Assembly: GCF_032362555.1 (NCBI RefSeq)
Contig: NC_083510.1
Coordinates: 3,065,501 to 3,129,500, forward strand
DNA from: Amyelois transitella
Lineage: Eukaryota > Arthropoda > Insecta > Lepidoptera > Pyralidae
DNA length: 64,000 bases
Reading direction: 5' to 3'
The position numbers were made by a program, and so were the translations under genes. Under the pieces are notes generated by a model. It was not told the DNA's origin. It did no database searches and saw only the letters and a program-made list of their open reading frames with translations. This document shows, piece by piece, positions 12,001 through 23,200 of the stretch; the first letter of the stretch is position 1; every line of letters begins with the position of its first letter.

Positions 12001-15000
12001 CAAACCTACCATATTAGCAACTTAATCCATATTGGATCAATCATGGTTACACATCCAATTGCCTAAATGTGCAGGTTTCATCACGAAGTATTCCTCACCA
12101 TAAGAGCATCGAAAATCAGACAGCAGACTTATACTGACTGTAGGACATGAAAAAATAGGAACAATTGTAGTTATATGGATGTTTATAGGAAATAGTTATA
12201 ATTTCTTGTCTTACTAAATATAAAATTGAAACCTGGAATTCCAGGATCCCCGGTCCCGAAGTCCTCCTCGAGCCGGGCAAGACAGACGGACAGACCAAAA
12301 TGGTCAGGCGGGGCACCAACGTCAAGTGTTACTCTTGGAACGCCGCCAACAACACGTGGGACGAGATCGGTGACGTCATGGGAGCCAATCCCGCCAGCGA
12401 GGGGAAGACAATGTACCAGGGGAAGGTGAGGTATTATTTAACTGTTTAAAAAAGGTGAAAATTTATGATATATTGTTAGAATCAATGAAAGCTATCTGTT
12501 ATTGTGTGTTGTTGTGGTGTTTTAGTAATGTTTAGTTAAAGTAGTGAATTTTTTTCTTAATTCTCTTACTTTGTGACAAGCAAACTCAAAGATCGATTTT
12601 GATGAAATTTTACAGTTACAGGCGCCCTTAATATTACACATATTTTTGAGAATTTCCGCGGGAACGAAGCCGCGGGATTGTAAGCAATAAAAATGCTGTA
12701 CTTATATTCGTGTAGTTACAACTCTAGCTTCAAACCTCCAAAGAATATGAACGCTCTTTTACAATGTTGCTTTATTTTTGTTCTTTTTTCGAATATTCTC
12801 CATACGCTTTCAGGAATACGACTTCGTGTTCAGCGTGGACATCAAAGATGGCGCGCCGGCCATCAAACTGCCGTTCAACAAGAATGAAGACCCGTGGGTC
12901 GCCGCGCAAGCCTTCATACATAAGTGAGTATGTTGTTTGTTTTTTTATCATTAAACTTGCTTCGGGTTACGCTCTCATTGAAATTTACAGAAAATGTATG
13001 TCATGCGTATTTTACTATTATATTTTTTTTATTTTTATACCTATCTACATAGGATCGCTCCATATCTTTCTTTCCCATAGAGTAGTAGAAGTCGACTAAG
13101 AGAGGCTAATAAATCCACTTGTAGGTGATGATAGCCTAGCAACGTGTCACTATTTGAATCTCAATTCCATCATAAAGCTATACAGGTGAACATGGCCTTT
13201 GAGTCTTTTGAAGATTGTTGGCCCTGTCTATCCCGCAAGGGATATAGTGACTATATGTATGTATGTGTACCGATCTAGTAACCATGATAAAATATTAGCG
13301 TGTACCATTTGTTTTTCCCACAGTCTTACAAATCTGTGATTCTACTTTTAGGCGATGAGCTAACAACATGTCAAAAGCTGTAGTCAGACAGGTAAATGAG
13401 GCTTTTGGAGTCTAGTGACAATTGGTTTTGTCTTGCTTATACGTGATAAAGACGTGATATGTGCTTTGATGTGTGTATATTTCGTAAAATGGTTATATGT
13501 AGGTAATGTATTTTTTTATTTTATTTCAGACACGATCTACCTCAAGTATATTTGGAGCAAGTCGCCAATTTTATTATAACAAATGCAAAGTTGGATTCGT
13601 TGCCGCCACCTTCTAATAATGGGTAAGTTATTTTTTGTAAGTATTTTATACTCGAAAACTAAACTATTTAATAATTTGTAATGAAATTAAATGATTATTA
13701 ATTAATAGTTTTCACGTAGTTTGGAAAATCATCTTAAGTGCTATTTGTTCTAAAGAATATTCATACTTACTTCTGGCAGTTTATTTTTTAAAGGTCACAA
13801 TTGTTTTTTTTTTTATATGTATACATATACTACGATTTTATCTATTACGGAATAGACTGTACAACATTTCGCTAAATGGCCTAACAATAGAGATTATACA
13901 CGTCACTAGTCCATCTTCCAAGAGAAGATTCCCAAGATACCTCGTGTACTAGCAACAAATTATCCTTACTCTCTGTAACCGGTTGCAGGTTCGCGGACCC
14001 GTTCACCGGCGAGTCGCGCTACGTGCCGGGGTCGACAGCGCCGCGCGCGGCCGGCCTGCCGCCGCCGTCGCGCGCCGACCCGTTCACGGGCGCCGCCGCC
14101 TACACCACGGCGGCGCACGGCGCGGACGCCGGGAGGCCGCTCATACCGCACGATGCATATATCAGGTATGGAAATTACTGTTACTCGTATCACTACATAG
14201 TATAAAACAAAGGCGCTATTTTAGTGTGTTTGTCTGTATGCTTAAATCTTTAAAATTACGCAACGGATTTTGATGCGGTTTTTTGTAACAGGTAGAGTGA
14301 TTCAAGAGGAAGGTTTTTATGTATAATAACATTTATAATTTTGCACCCGTGCGAAGCCGGGGCGGGTCGCTAGTTAGTGATAATATAATCATATAGTAAC
14401 ACTACCCGTCCCTGCAAACGTTGTTTTGCGTTTTGTGGGTATGAAACGTAGACGTTGGCCGATTCTCAGACCTACTCAATATGCTCACAAAATTTCATGA
14501 GAATCGGTGAAACCGTTTTGGAGGAGTACGCTTTGAGCTTTGTAGGACAGCCTAATACAGCACGGAGGATTATATTAATAATAATGATAATGATGTGTGG
14601 CCCGAACTTGACATAATGCTTGTGCATTTTTGACATGGTGTTCACATAATTTGTACAGTGTGCACATATTTTATTTTATCTTTAACTTTATTTATTTGAC
14701 GAAATATTCGTATTGAAATAACTAGTTCCCTTGTTCTTGTAGTGCCTTTGTACTAAATTTCTCTTTAGTTTAAGGTCTACTCTAATTTGTTTCCTTGATG
14801 TACATTAATTAATATATAAATAAATAAATACAAATAATAAACAAAGGTATGCTTTCCCACTTAATACACATGATTTATACATATGTATTAAACTTATTAA
14901 TAAATAAATAAGTGTACGAAACACTAAGATAATTTTCCTGACGTTCGATGTACTCAAGTAGAGAATAGCTTTATTATTTATTTATTTTTACTTTTTTTTC

Positions 15001-18000
15001 AGATTCGACCAAGCAAATCTGAAAGCGATATACGAAAAGTTAAAAGAGTTTAACAGCAAAATAGGAGACGGACTGAGCGCAATGACTGATCAGCAACTAG
15101 AAAACATTGTCAAGTTAGGAGAATTAGTAAGTTGTTCCGTCTTCCATTTACTTTACTGTAAATAATAGTCACAATACTCATAACAATTGCTATTTATTTA
15201 TTATTAAAAATATTATTGCCTTTTTTAATGTTCATTCGTTCGTTCGCCGATGGTTTTTTTTCTAAACTAATAATAGTACGACATTATTCATATTCAAAAT
15301 TATGAGTTTGTTTACCTTCCTTTAAATTTTTTTTATTTGTTTTCCATTTCAGAATAGCACTTGTAATACAGAAACAATACTTCTGTTGAAGAAAATGTTA
15401 GAATGGCCAAAAGGTACGAATTTGTTTTATTTTAAAAATTATGAGTTTATTATATAATAATATCTTTGAATTTTTGAGTTCTATCTCAATTTCAAATCAC
15501 AAGATGAACATAAGCACGATCTGTATGTACATGTTAATATCTATGGACAAATTATACAGATTGCTGAATTTAATTGAAGTAAGTTCCAGACTTGTGTTAA
15601 CATTTTAATATCACTTAATAATTGTCATATCTTATGGTTACATATTCATTGGTTGAAGTCAAATAAATTACCTACCTAAAACTAAGTTCACTGTGCAGAA
15701 GTGCAGAAGAAGCGGTAACAAACTGCACTACAGCATTTTCTTCAATAACGTCAAAGTCCATGTTATGATATTTATCTTAACTATAGTGAACAATGAATAG
15801 TAAAAAGTTCTATTTTTTTATTTTCAGAAATATTATTTCCCGTGTTGGACGTCACTAGGCTAGCGGTTAGGAACAAAGAAGTCAATGCTCAAATATTCGA
15901 CACCACATACGGCCCTACGTTTGTCAAATATCTTTTATCGTTATTGGCTCCAGGTAATTTCTGTTTCATTATTTTTTTTACCGCTATTAATACAAATCCT
16001 ACCGAGTTCTTAGTCACAATGTCTAGTAAGTTACAGGTATAGGCAGTTAATTTTATTATTAAAAAATCTTTACTTATTACTTAAAATCTGTACGCCAAAT
16101 TTCGTTTCAAGTCATAATAAAAAGCGAAACGGCGATAACTTTTCGCGCGATAAAAACGGCGTCGCTCATGCTATGCTAAGGGGGCTGGTAAGGTATTCAA
16201 ACAATAAACCTAATATTATATTACTTCTATACTATATTCTTCTACTCTCTTCTAACCTCATATTATATTCTTGTACTCTTATTACAGACAATCTAGCACC
16301 CAACCAGATGTTGGCCATGAGGGTGTTGGTGAACGCGTTCTGCGACCTCCCCGGGGAGATGTTGGTGTTGGCTGCGAGGGAGTCCGTGCTTCACTCCCTG
16401 CTGTGTCTCACACAACTCAGCGCTAACGCTCAGGTCAATAATCTTCACTCACTATGATATTTAGGGTAATGAGCAGAGATCGGAATAGGTAGATTGAATT
16501 GAAACGTCAATGAACTGAAACGTATATATTAATATGGACATGCCTCCGTCCGGGATTTGTAAATTATTAAGATTTTTCCAAGTGGGATGAAGAATATATT
16601 AGTGGTAGCTGTTTTCCCCCGTCTTCGTTCACGTAAATTGTAGTCCTATGTTACCCGCGGACAATGTAGTTTACTGTAAGTGTAAGTACTGAAATGGAAT
16701 CCCGGATAAGAGGCTTATTCATGTTATACTTTCTATGGTAATTCATGATGCAATTACATAAAATCAATCTACCTATTCAGATCTCTGGTAATAAGCGTCG
16801 GTATTCGAATGGGTAAGGTGCCCGGTTAAAATACGTTATGCGGATAAAAGCATATTCAATCCCACCTCGGCTATGTACCGACTATCGTCGAAGTTATGTA
16901 CATTAGTTTCATTACTAACCGATGCTCTTAGGGTGAGAGAAAACATCGTGAGGAAACCTGCACATTTACAACCTGAACCTTACTAACCTGACATACGGTC
17001 CAATATGGGTTAAGGTTACCCTGCAAAGGTTGCGGAGGATATAGGAGACGCTTCGTTTAAAAACCTGATGTACTCAATCCAGGATCGTGGTCAAAGGCGC
17101 ATCCTGGACGCCCCTTCAGAGAGATGGAGATGTGACCTAGCGAGATTACCGCTAGGAGACAATATATGTTGTAGAAATGCCTGAGGCAATTATTTGATTG
17201 TTGTAGGATTATTAGGTAGACATAAAAGGAGCGTGGGTTTGTCTTCTCCACGTTTATTCAATTTCTATTACATCCGAAATGCATAGCATAAAAACAGAAC
17301 AAACCAATCGGTAAATTTACATAATAGCGCCATCTAGCGCAAATCGGTGTAACTACAACGCGGTAAATACACACAAAGTTGCATGTCGCTAATAAGTTTT
17401 GAGAAATAAATGGCGCTTGTTGATATAGAATATGTGATTCACATATTTATTTATTGATTTTAATATTCTGCTTTACAGATAGCGGCGACATCTCTCCTGC
17501 TGAACCTGTCAGTGGCGCTCGCGCAGCAGGCGGACAGTGTGGACGCGGCCGACTGTCTGGTGCAGCTGCTGGCCAGGATACAGGACAACGAGGCTTACTT
17601 CCGGTAGGTTATATCTCTTGCGGGGCAGGCAGAGCCATCAGCCCGCCGAAAAGACCTATCAGCTGCTTTGCGTGATGATAGAATTGAGATTTATATAGTG
17701 TGACATGTTGCTAGACCGTCGCCTGAAAGAAGAATTCGGAAGTTTATAAGCCTATCCCTTAGTTGCCTTTTACGACTATCCGTGGGAAATAGATGTAGTG
17801 GTCCTATTATTTTCTATTGGTGCTGGGAACCACACGGCATTTCTTTCTGTAGTAAAATCTTTTTTTTTTGTTTTACAGAGGTCTAGTCGGTCTGGGCACG
17901 TTACTAGCAGAGTCCCCGGACAGAATTCAAATACAGAGTAAGATAGTGAGCAACACTCAACTCCACAACAGACTGAAAAGAGATAGCGGCTCGTCGGCCA

Positions 18001-18059
18001 CGGACGCCAATCTCAAGAAAATAGCCACTTGTTCCGCGCAAATATTAGCATTGTTATGA
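9056..18059 (+). CDS. PLAA: Phospholipase A2-activating protein (PLAA / Doa1-Ufd3 homologue), complete
   Basis: Sixteen exons: 9056-9192, 9278-9511, 9807-9997, 10420-10561, 11001-11158, 11621-11762, 12245-12425, 12814-12923, 13530-13622, 13989-14165, 15003-15126, 15353-15413, 15828-15953, 16288-16433, 17479-17603, 17879-18059. They give 775 aa plus TGA, with every phase consistent; the human protein is about 795 aa. Residues 1 to ~300 are WD40 repeats (start [20 protein letters not shown]; recurring TAKLW, TIKLW, SIRLW, SVRLW). About 360-460 is the PFU ubiquitin-binding domain ([34 protein letters not shown]). About 515-775 is the C-terminal PUL domain, an ARM-like fold that binds Cdc48/p97. 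From the family, it is a ubiquitin-binding p97 cofactor in ubiquitin recycling, ribophagy and endosomal sorting. Exon 10 is a GC-rich, Ala/Pro-rich linker. Introns carry many repeats; the IST1 3' end faces it 2.2 kb downstream. Confidence 0.95.
10180..10293 (-). repeat. Dispersed repeat A, 5' half, in PLAA intron 3
   Basis: The reverse-oriented blocks CATCCATGGGAAAGAGATGG and TTTTGGTGCCG.CAACCACA are present. The rest of the repeat is lost. Confidence 0.6.
11275..11605 (+). repeat. Composite repeat in PLAA intron 5 (LINE/Helitron-type sequence plus SINE tail)
   Basis: It opens with CCCGCGACTTCGTCCGCG, a motif very common in lepidopteran repeats, and continues with an ACCGATTTTGATGAAAC block. 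The part from about 11527 (CTCGTAACACAAGTCTCGAA) matches, in the sense direction, the 3' tail of the tRNA-headed SINE found inverted at 47612-47843. Confidence 0.5.
11880..12105 (-). repeat. Dispersed repeat B (tRNA-related SINE-like), partial copy in PLAA intron 6
   Basis: In reverse orientation it shares GATGCTCTTA.GGTGAG, AAACCTGCACATTT, CCAATATGGATT and AACCTGACTCCCAATC-type blocks with 16790-17150 and 58400-58790. Confidence 0.55.
13050..13430 (+). repeat. Dispersed repeat A, full copy followed by a second fragment, PLAA intron 8
   Basis: 13050-13266 carries all blocks in order (CCATATCTTTCTTTCCCA, GTCACTATTTGAATCTCAAT, CCCGCAAGGGATATAG) and ends in an ATGTATGT microsatellite. A second partial copy starts at about 13340 (TTTAGGCGATGAGCT). 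Confidence 0.7.
14190..14373 (+). mobile_element. Short non-autonomous Helitron of the Lep1 type, PLAA intron 10
   Basis: It begins TCACTACATAGTATAAA after an A and ends CGAAGCCGGGGCGGG-TCGCTAG before a T. This is the Helitron pattern of TC...CTRR inserted between A and T, with a GC-rich subterminal stem. It contains the ACGGATTTTGATGCGG block typical of lepidopteran Lep1 copies. About 184 bp, no coding capacity. Confidence 0.6.
14395..14560 (+). repeat. LINE 3'-end fragment (RTE-like), PLAA intron 10
   Basis: The string CCCGTCCCTGCAAACG and the block GAGAATCGGTGAAACCG followed by TTTGGAGGAGTACG are typical of non-coding 3' tails of RTE-type LINEs in moths. Assignment is from memory of such tails, not an alignment. 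Confidence 0.4.
15600..15760 (+). repeat. Dispersed repeat C, copy 1 (PLAA intron 12)
   Basis: It shares GTCAAATAAATTAC, CTAAGTT.ACTG and GCAGAAGAAGCGGTAACAAA with 53935-54160, and the first of these blocks with 25515-25650. Family identity is unknown. Confidence 0.6.
16790..17150 (+). repeat. Dispersed repeat B, best copy (tRNA-related SINE-like), PLAA intron 14
   Basis: Near 16850 the sequence TTCAATCCCACC resembles a degenerate tRNA B box. It then runs through CCGATGCTCTTAGGGTGAG, AAACCTGCACATTT, CCCTGCAAAGGTTG and GGTCAAAGGCGCATCC. Copies at 58400-58790 and 11880-12105 align over most of this. Confidence 0.6.
17615..17842 (-). repeat. Dispersed repeat A, full copy in PLAA intron 15
   Basis: All blocks are present in reverse order, from GGGGCAGGCAGAGCC to TTGGTGCTGGGAACCACACG. 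The copy ends only ~36 bases before the acceptor of the last PLAA exon. Confidence 0.75.
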
Positions 18060-18093
18060 ATGTAGGTTAGTTTTTAGTCGGCTGGGGAACTGA

Positions 18094-18099
18094 AATAAA
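18094..18099 (+). terminator. Poly(A) signal of PLAA
   Basis: AATAAA stands 35 bases after the PLAA stop codon, in an AT-rich 3' UTR. A second AATAAA near 18134 could be used alternatively. Confidence 0.55.
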
Positions 18100-18294
18100 A
18101 TATTATACATGTAATTCATTTTTTAAAGGTACTGAAATAAAGGTAAAGTTATTGTTTAATTAAAATATAAAAATTATGGTTACAAGTAATTTATCATGAC
18201 ATCTTTTATTTCATTTAGCTTTAAATCAATTTTTAAATGTATTTTTCATCAAAAAGATTGTTTACCATTATTTCAGTACCAAGAGAATTTTACT

Positions 18295-18432
18295 ATACTT
18301 AAAAATCACGCCTCTTTTTCCGAGGGGTAAGCTGAGACTGTTTTGCCACTTGCCACGATTTCTAAATTCTTTTGTTTCATCCACATTCATCAATCTTTTC
18401 ATGCAAGTTAGTCGGTGTACGAAAATGTGTTT
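18295..18432 (-). repeat. 3' remnant of LINE family 1, inverted
   Basis: The reverse complement reads AAAGATTGATGAATGTGG, ATGAAAC.AAAGAATTTAG and CGTGGCAAGTGGCAAAA, matching 8690-8822 and 48465-48612. Confidence 0.6.
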
Positions 18433-18529
18433 TAAGAAAAATTTTACTATTGGTAAATGCTGCTTGGCGACAGATTCCATTAATCCTCCAAAAGTGTCTC
18501 TCCAAAGTTATGGTCTCTTACTACACCCA

Positions 18530-18755
18530 GCACAGCATATCATATCTTTCCCATGGATGTCGTAAAAGGCGGCTAAGGGATAGGCTTATAAACTTTGGAT
18601 TCCTCTTGTAGGCGATGGGCTAGCAATCTGTCACTTGAAATGGCATGCCATACAATATACACGTTCAATTGCAACGCCTAACAGTCTTTTAGTAGTTATA
18701 TTCTCTTTTATATTTTCGAGATTGTTTGCCCTGTCTACCCCGCGAGGGATATTGG
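18530..18755 (+). repeat. Dispersed repeat A, diverged copy
   Basis: ATCTTTCCCATGGATGTCGT and GGCGATGGGCTAGCAA are intact. The middle is replaced by unrelated sequence, and the CCCCGCGAGGGATATT end reappears at about 18738. Confidence 0.65.
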
Positions 18756-19810
18756 TAATTCATTTTTTAGAATCTAGACCTCGTGCAAATCAGATAAAAT
18801 GTAGACTTTGTGTCAGAAAACCGTATTTCTTTTATAGGAACTGCACGAAATATAGAAACATCTGAGGTTATGTAAGTGGTCACCATCTCATCACTACAAC
18901 AATAAATACTTATCTAAAAAGTATTTCATCATTGCGGTATAACTTTTTTTTACCGATATTTATTTTCAGTTCTGAATATCTTGAACTTGTTAATTTTTGT
19001 CTATTGCATTCGATTGACGCTTACTTATCTGTGGACTGTTGAGCGTAGCATCTTTTATTTTGATTGTATATAATTAATGACCGAATACTCAATTTTAACT
19101 AAAATGCAATGCATTTTATGGCCTTATAAAGGCGAATGAAATTTGGTAACTGTCGAATACAATGAAGACTGGATTGGATTCCACAGATTAATATAAAGAA
19201 AATGCTTTTTGTAATAAAAATAATTTAATATAATGTAATATGTTACATGAATAATACATATTTTACAATTGCTTGCTACCAATGATTAAACATTGTCAAC
19301 GATTTAATAGCAACAATAAATTGTAATATTTAAAAGATCTATGTTTATTTTCTTATCACATTTTTCTCAGAAGCATTCGTCGTTATTGTCAATGGCGCTA
19401 ACAATCCAGTGGTTTTTTTTTATTATTTTTGAACTTATAATTTTCTTAAATAGCAAAATTACAGGATAATGATGTTAGAATAAGACGCATTTGTCTAATT
19501 TAAACAATCTGAAACTTTTGTTTTAAAAAAGTAATTGTTAGTGCCATGGCCAAAATTTTGTGACAAATATTTTAAACCTACATCTTCCACCCACTTCATT
19601 CCTGCTCATGGTAAAAAAAAACTCGTCTATATTATACTATAACTAAATTTAACATTTGGAATATAAAAACATTATGATATAAAACAGATTAGTGCATTAG
19701 AGGATTTTTTACAGCTGCTTACAATACAGTATTTTTGAGAATTATTACCAGTGGCCCGAATGACATAATATGTCAAAAAAGTTCAATTTAAGCATTTTCC
19801 AAGATTAAGT

Positions 19811-19861
19811 GCAACACGTCTTCTAAGTATAAAATATTTTTATACTTAGAAGACGTGTTGC
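19811..19861. repeat. Perfect inverted repeat / foldback hairpin, 24 bp arms
   Basis: 19811-19834 and 19838-19861 are exact reverse complements (24 of 24) with a three-base spacer TAT. It lies about 360 bp beyond the IST1 stop codon and so could be within an extended IST1 3' UTR. No transposon ends are evident. Confidence 0.85.
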
Positions 19862-20221
19862 TCGATTTTGCACTTCTCGTGCGAAAAGCCAGTTACACAT
19901 TGCATAAATTTAATATTTTAAATTCGTATATAGGTTTTCTACGAAATTAATACTACCTATATCATTTGCAAGGAGATATACAAGGAAAAGTAAAACCTTA
20001 TTCTGTAAAGATGCTGACTCATCGCTAAATATTTATAAACAAATAATTTCTGTATCGATCGAACAGTAATCACTTAATTAACATTATTCTATATTTTATT
20101 TTAAACATAATTATATCGGTATAGAAATTAACTTACAATATTATCAGATATATTTAATAACTTTTTTTAAAATCCTAATACCATTCAAACGTCACGATAA
20201 TCAAATATCGAACAATTTTAA

Positions 20222-23200
20222 TTACGTCTTCTTCTTCAACTCCTCAAACCGGCGGTTCAGATCTTCGAAGTCGATCTCGTCCGGGGCACTGGACGTGTTG
20301 TCGTCGTTGCTGTGAGGCACGGAAGGCAGCAGCAGGTCGGACGGCACGGACGGCAGCTCGGGCAGCTCCGGGAACGGGTCCGGGCCGCGCGGGGGCGCCG
20401 CCGGCCGCGCGCGGGGCTGCGGCTGCGGCGGCGGGGGGTCCCGCGGCTGCAACATGATAGTGCATGTTATAGATCACAATATTGACTGTTGATAAAACAA
20501 TAATTCAGTATAGGCGATTATAAGTGGCCACGAAATTATACACTTGTTCAAATATGCCAAACCTCTGAGATTGTTTAAATGTAAGATTTGTTCTCACACC
20601 AATTGCTATGCAAAAGCCATGTCTACTCTCTTATCAAAGCGTTTACGCATTGCATTATCACGACACAGTTTAGCGTTTGATTGCCTGCCAGACTACGGTC
20701 TATTTATTTATTTTTTACCAGTACTAATTATAAAGTTTTTTGTAGCAAGATGTTTTCCTATGCTATTTTTTCAAAAATCAATAGCTATAAAAGGTATGAA
20801 CTAAGAAAGCAATAAATATTAAAAATTAAATAAAGTTAAATAAAGTGAATGAAATGACTTGCCGTATTTATCTACAGGTGTGTTTGTTCTATGAAATGTG
20901 CAACAACTGCTAAAAAAATGACAAATTAATTTCAAATTGTAAGCTATTCCGAATCTTACTAAACTATTAACAATTAAACAACATTATAAGAACTAACAAA
21001 CTACTATCAAAATACCTAATCATGTCATATTAGTTTCCAAGGAGGTTTGGGTTAAGCATATATGACAATAAATCAGTTTTTTTTTAATGTTTTAGGTGCC
21101 TTTTTTTATTTTACAAGAAGCTTTTCAGTCAGTTATTATCCTTTTGTGATACAAATGTTTTTGAATGGACGAACCGACAAAATAGACAAGAATTATTTTT
21201 ACAATAAATAACAAATATTTAAACAAGCCACAGACAAAAAAAAGTTAGGTATTCAACACGCACATTCAGGATTAGTCAGTTGTGAAAAAGAAAAAGAAAT
21301 AAAATTAGATTTACCAAATCATGATTTATGCTGTCATATGCAGGTGGCAGGTTATTCATTTCATCCTGCAAATGAAAGGGTACTTTGCATCACAAAATAA
21401 AGGAGCCAGCAAGATCATTTAAAAAAATTGCATGCTTAGTATAATTCTTCATAATAATTTATCTGCTGAAATTAGTTGCTTAAAGGCGCGTTCCCAATAT
21501 CGTAACTGAGATGACCTTTATTCTTTCTATATTAGAACAAATAAAAAATTAAAATATAATAGCTTGTCTTGATTGTATAATTGAATAAATACTCAGACTC
21601 ACTCACATCATTACATCATTAGGAATGCAGTCGTAACTCGGGAAAAAAATATACAGTGCAAACTGCTACTAACGTTCTACGTTACACGTGAACGTTATTT
21701 TAGCTGCTACTAAAATAACGTTTCTTATTTTTTTATGATACAGCCAAATAAAATACTATACAACTATCAACTTAAGCAATTTACGAACTTGAAATAATTT
21801 TCCATGCAATAACTAGCTAAAGTAAATTTCTTTAGATACTGAAATAAAAGTGAACAATAAAAAATAACAAAAATAGAAAAAAAAATATTCAGGTGAATTT
21901 ATTTTTACAATCGTTAACGTGTTGAAGCCTACTCTTAAGTAATAATATACTCGGTACTCGGACCAGTAGACTCTGTTTAAACAATTTTAAAATATTGTTG
22001 AAAAAAAAAGACATTTGTAAAATAATAGGAAATATCATTATGACATCTGCTATTTCATTCTGTTTCTTTTCTTAGTATGATTATTATATGTATATTAGCT
22101 ATAAATTAATTTTAAATTATATTTCTCACAAAAAAAGACATTTTGTTAACCTTCATTTTATTATCTAAAGAAATGGACTGTATATCTATACATTGTCTAT
22201 TACTATTACATTGTGAAAAAGCTTAGGTTAAGCTTACGCTAAAGTTACCTGTAAGAAGCTATTGCTCAAGTTCTTGGAGTCTACGCCCGGGGGGACGCCG
22301 TAGGGCGCGGGCGCGCCGCTGGGGCCCGTGCCCGGCGGCGGGCTCGCGATGAACCCGCCCGCGGACCCGTGAGACGGTTTCTGGTACAATTATTGTTTTG
22401 TATATTTTAAAATCTAGCTACTATGGAATAAAAGACAAATGCCGATGTTAAAATTATAACAAAACAGCATATTGATAATTTGTAAAAAATCAAATAAACT
22501 TCTGGATTATTAATCTAATTGTAATGATGGATTAGAACTTTAGTATCATGTGCAAAATTATATCAAGCAAGTAGAAAATTTTTATGAACAAACTTTGGTT
22601 GCTAGTTACTGTTTCATGTATGCTAAACATTCACACTTTATACAATGCAACATATGATCCAAAGTAAGAGCAGAGAGGTTTTTATATAGGTTTGCAAAGT
22701 TAAGACAGGAGTCACTTCATGTAAAAGTCAGATAAATGACACAGTTGCGACTGACGTCTGAAAGGATGATGACTCATATTCTACAATAAGAATCGGTAAT
22801 ATCTTCTGAGACTTACAGTAGGATAGCTGAATGGCGTGCCCGGCGGCGGGAAGTTAGGCAGGTTTGGCAGCGGCGGCGGGTGCGGGAAGCCGATGAAACC
22901 GGGTGGTTGTGGAGCGCCGATGTCAATCAGCATGGCGTCACGACCTAGTTGGATGGGAATTATTTTTTTTATTATCGTCTTATTATCATATAAGCTACCA
23001 CCAATCACATGTGCTTATAGCCAAAAAGGCTAATTGCAGGATTAACCTTTTAACCGCGCGAGTCGCATATATGCGACAAATATTGCCGTGCCCCTACCGC
23101 CCGTGTCGTATTTCTGCGACAGAGAATATCCATGATTTTTTCGTTCTATTATCGTCCTATTAACTTCGTGGTATAACTAAAACTATTATTGAATAGAGCT

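Larger units (their letters stand above)
18060..20221. other. Convergent interval between PLAA and IST1
   Basis: Both flanking genes end here, so most of it should be 3' UTR and spacer. It holds a LINE remnant (18295-18432), a repeat A copy (18530-18755) and a perfect 24 bp foldback (19811-19861). No protein-coding exon was seen. Confidence 0.6.

Noticed and set aside
13966..14273. Several Arg/Ala-rich ORFs over PLAA exon 10
   Set aside because: GC-rich exon read in wrong frames; the frame joining exons 9 and 11 is [12 protein letters not shown].
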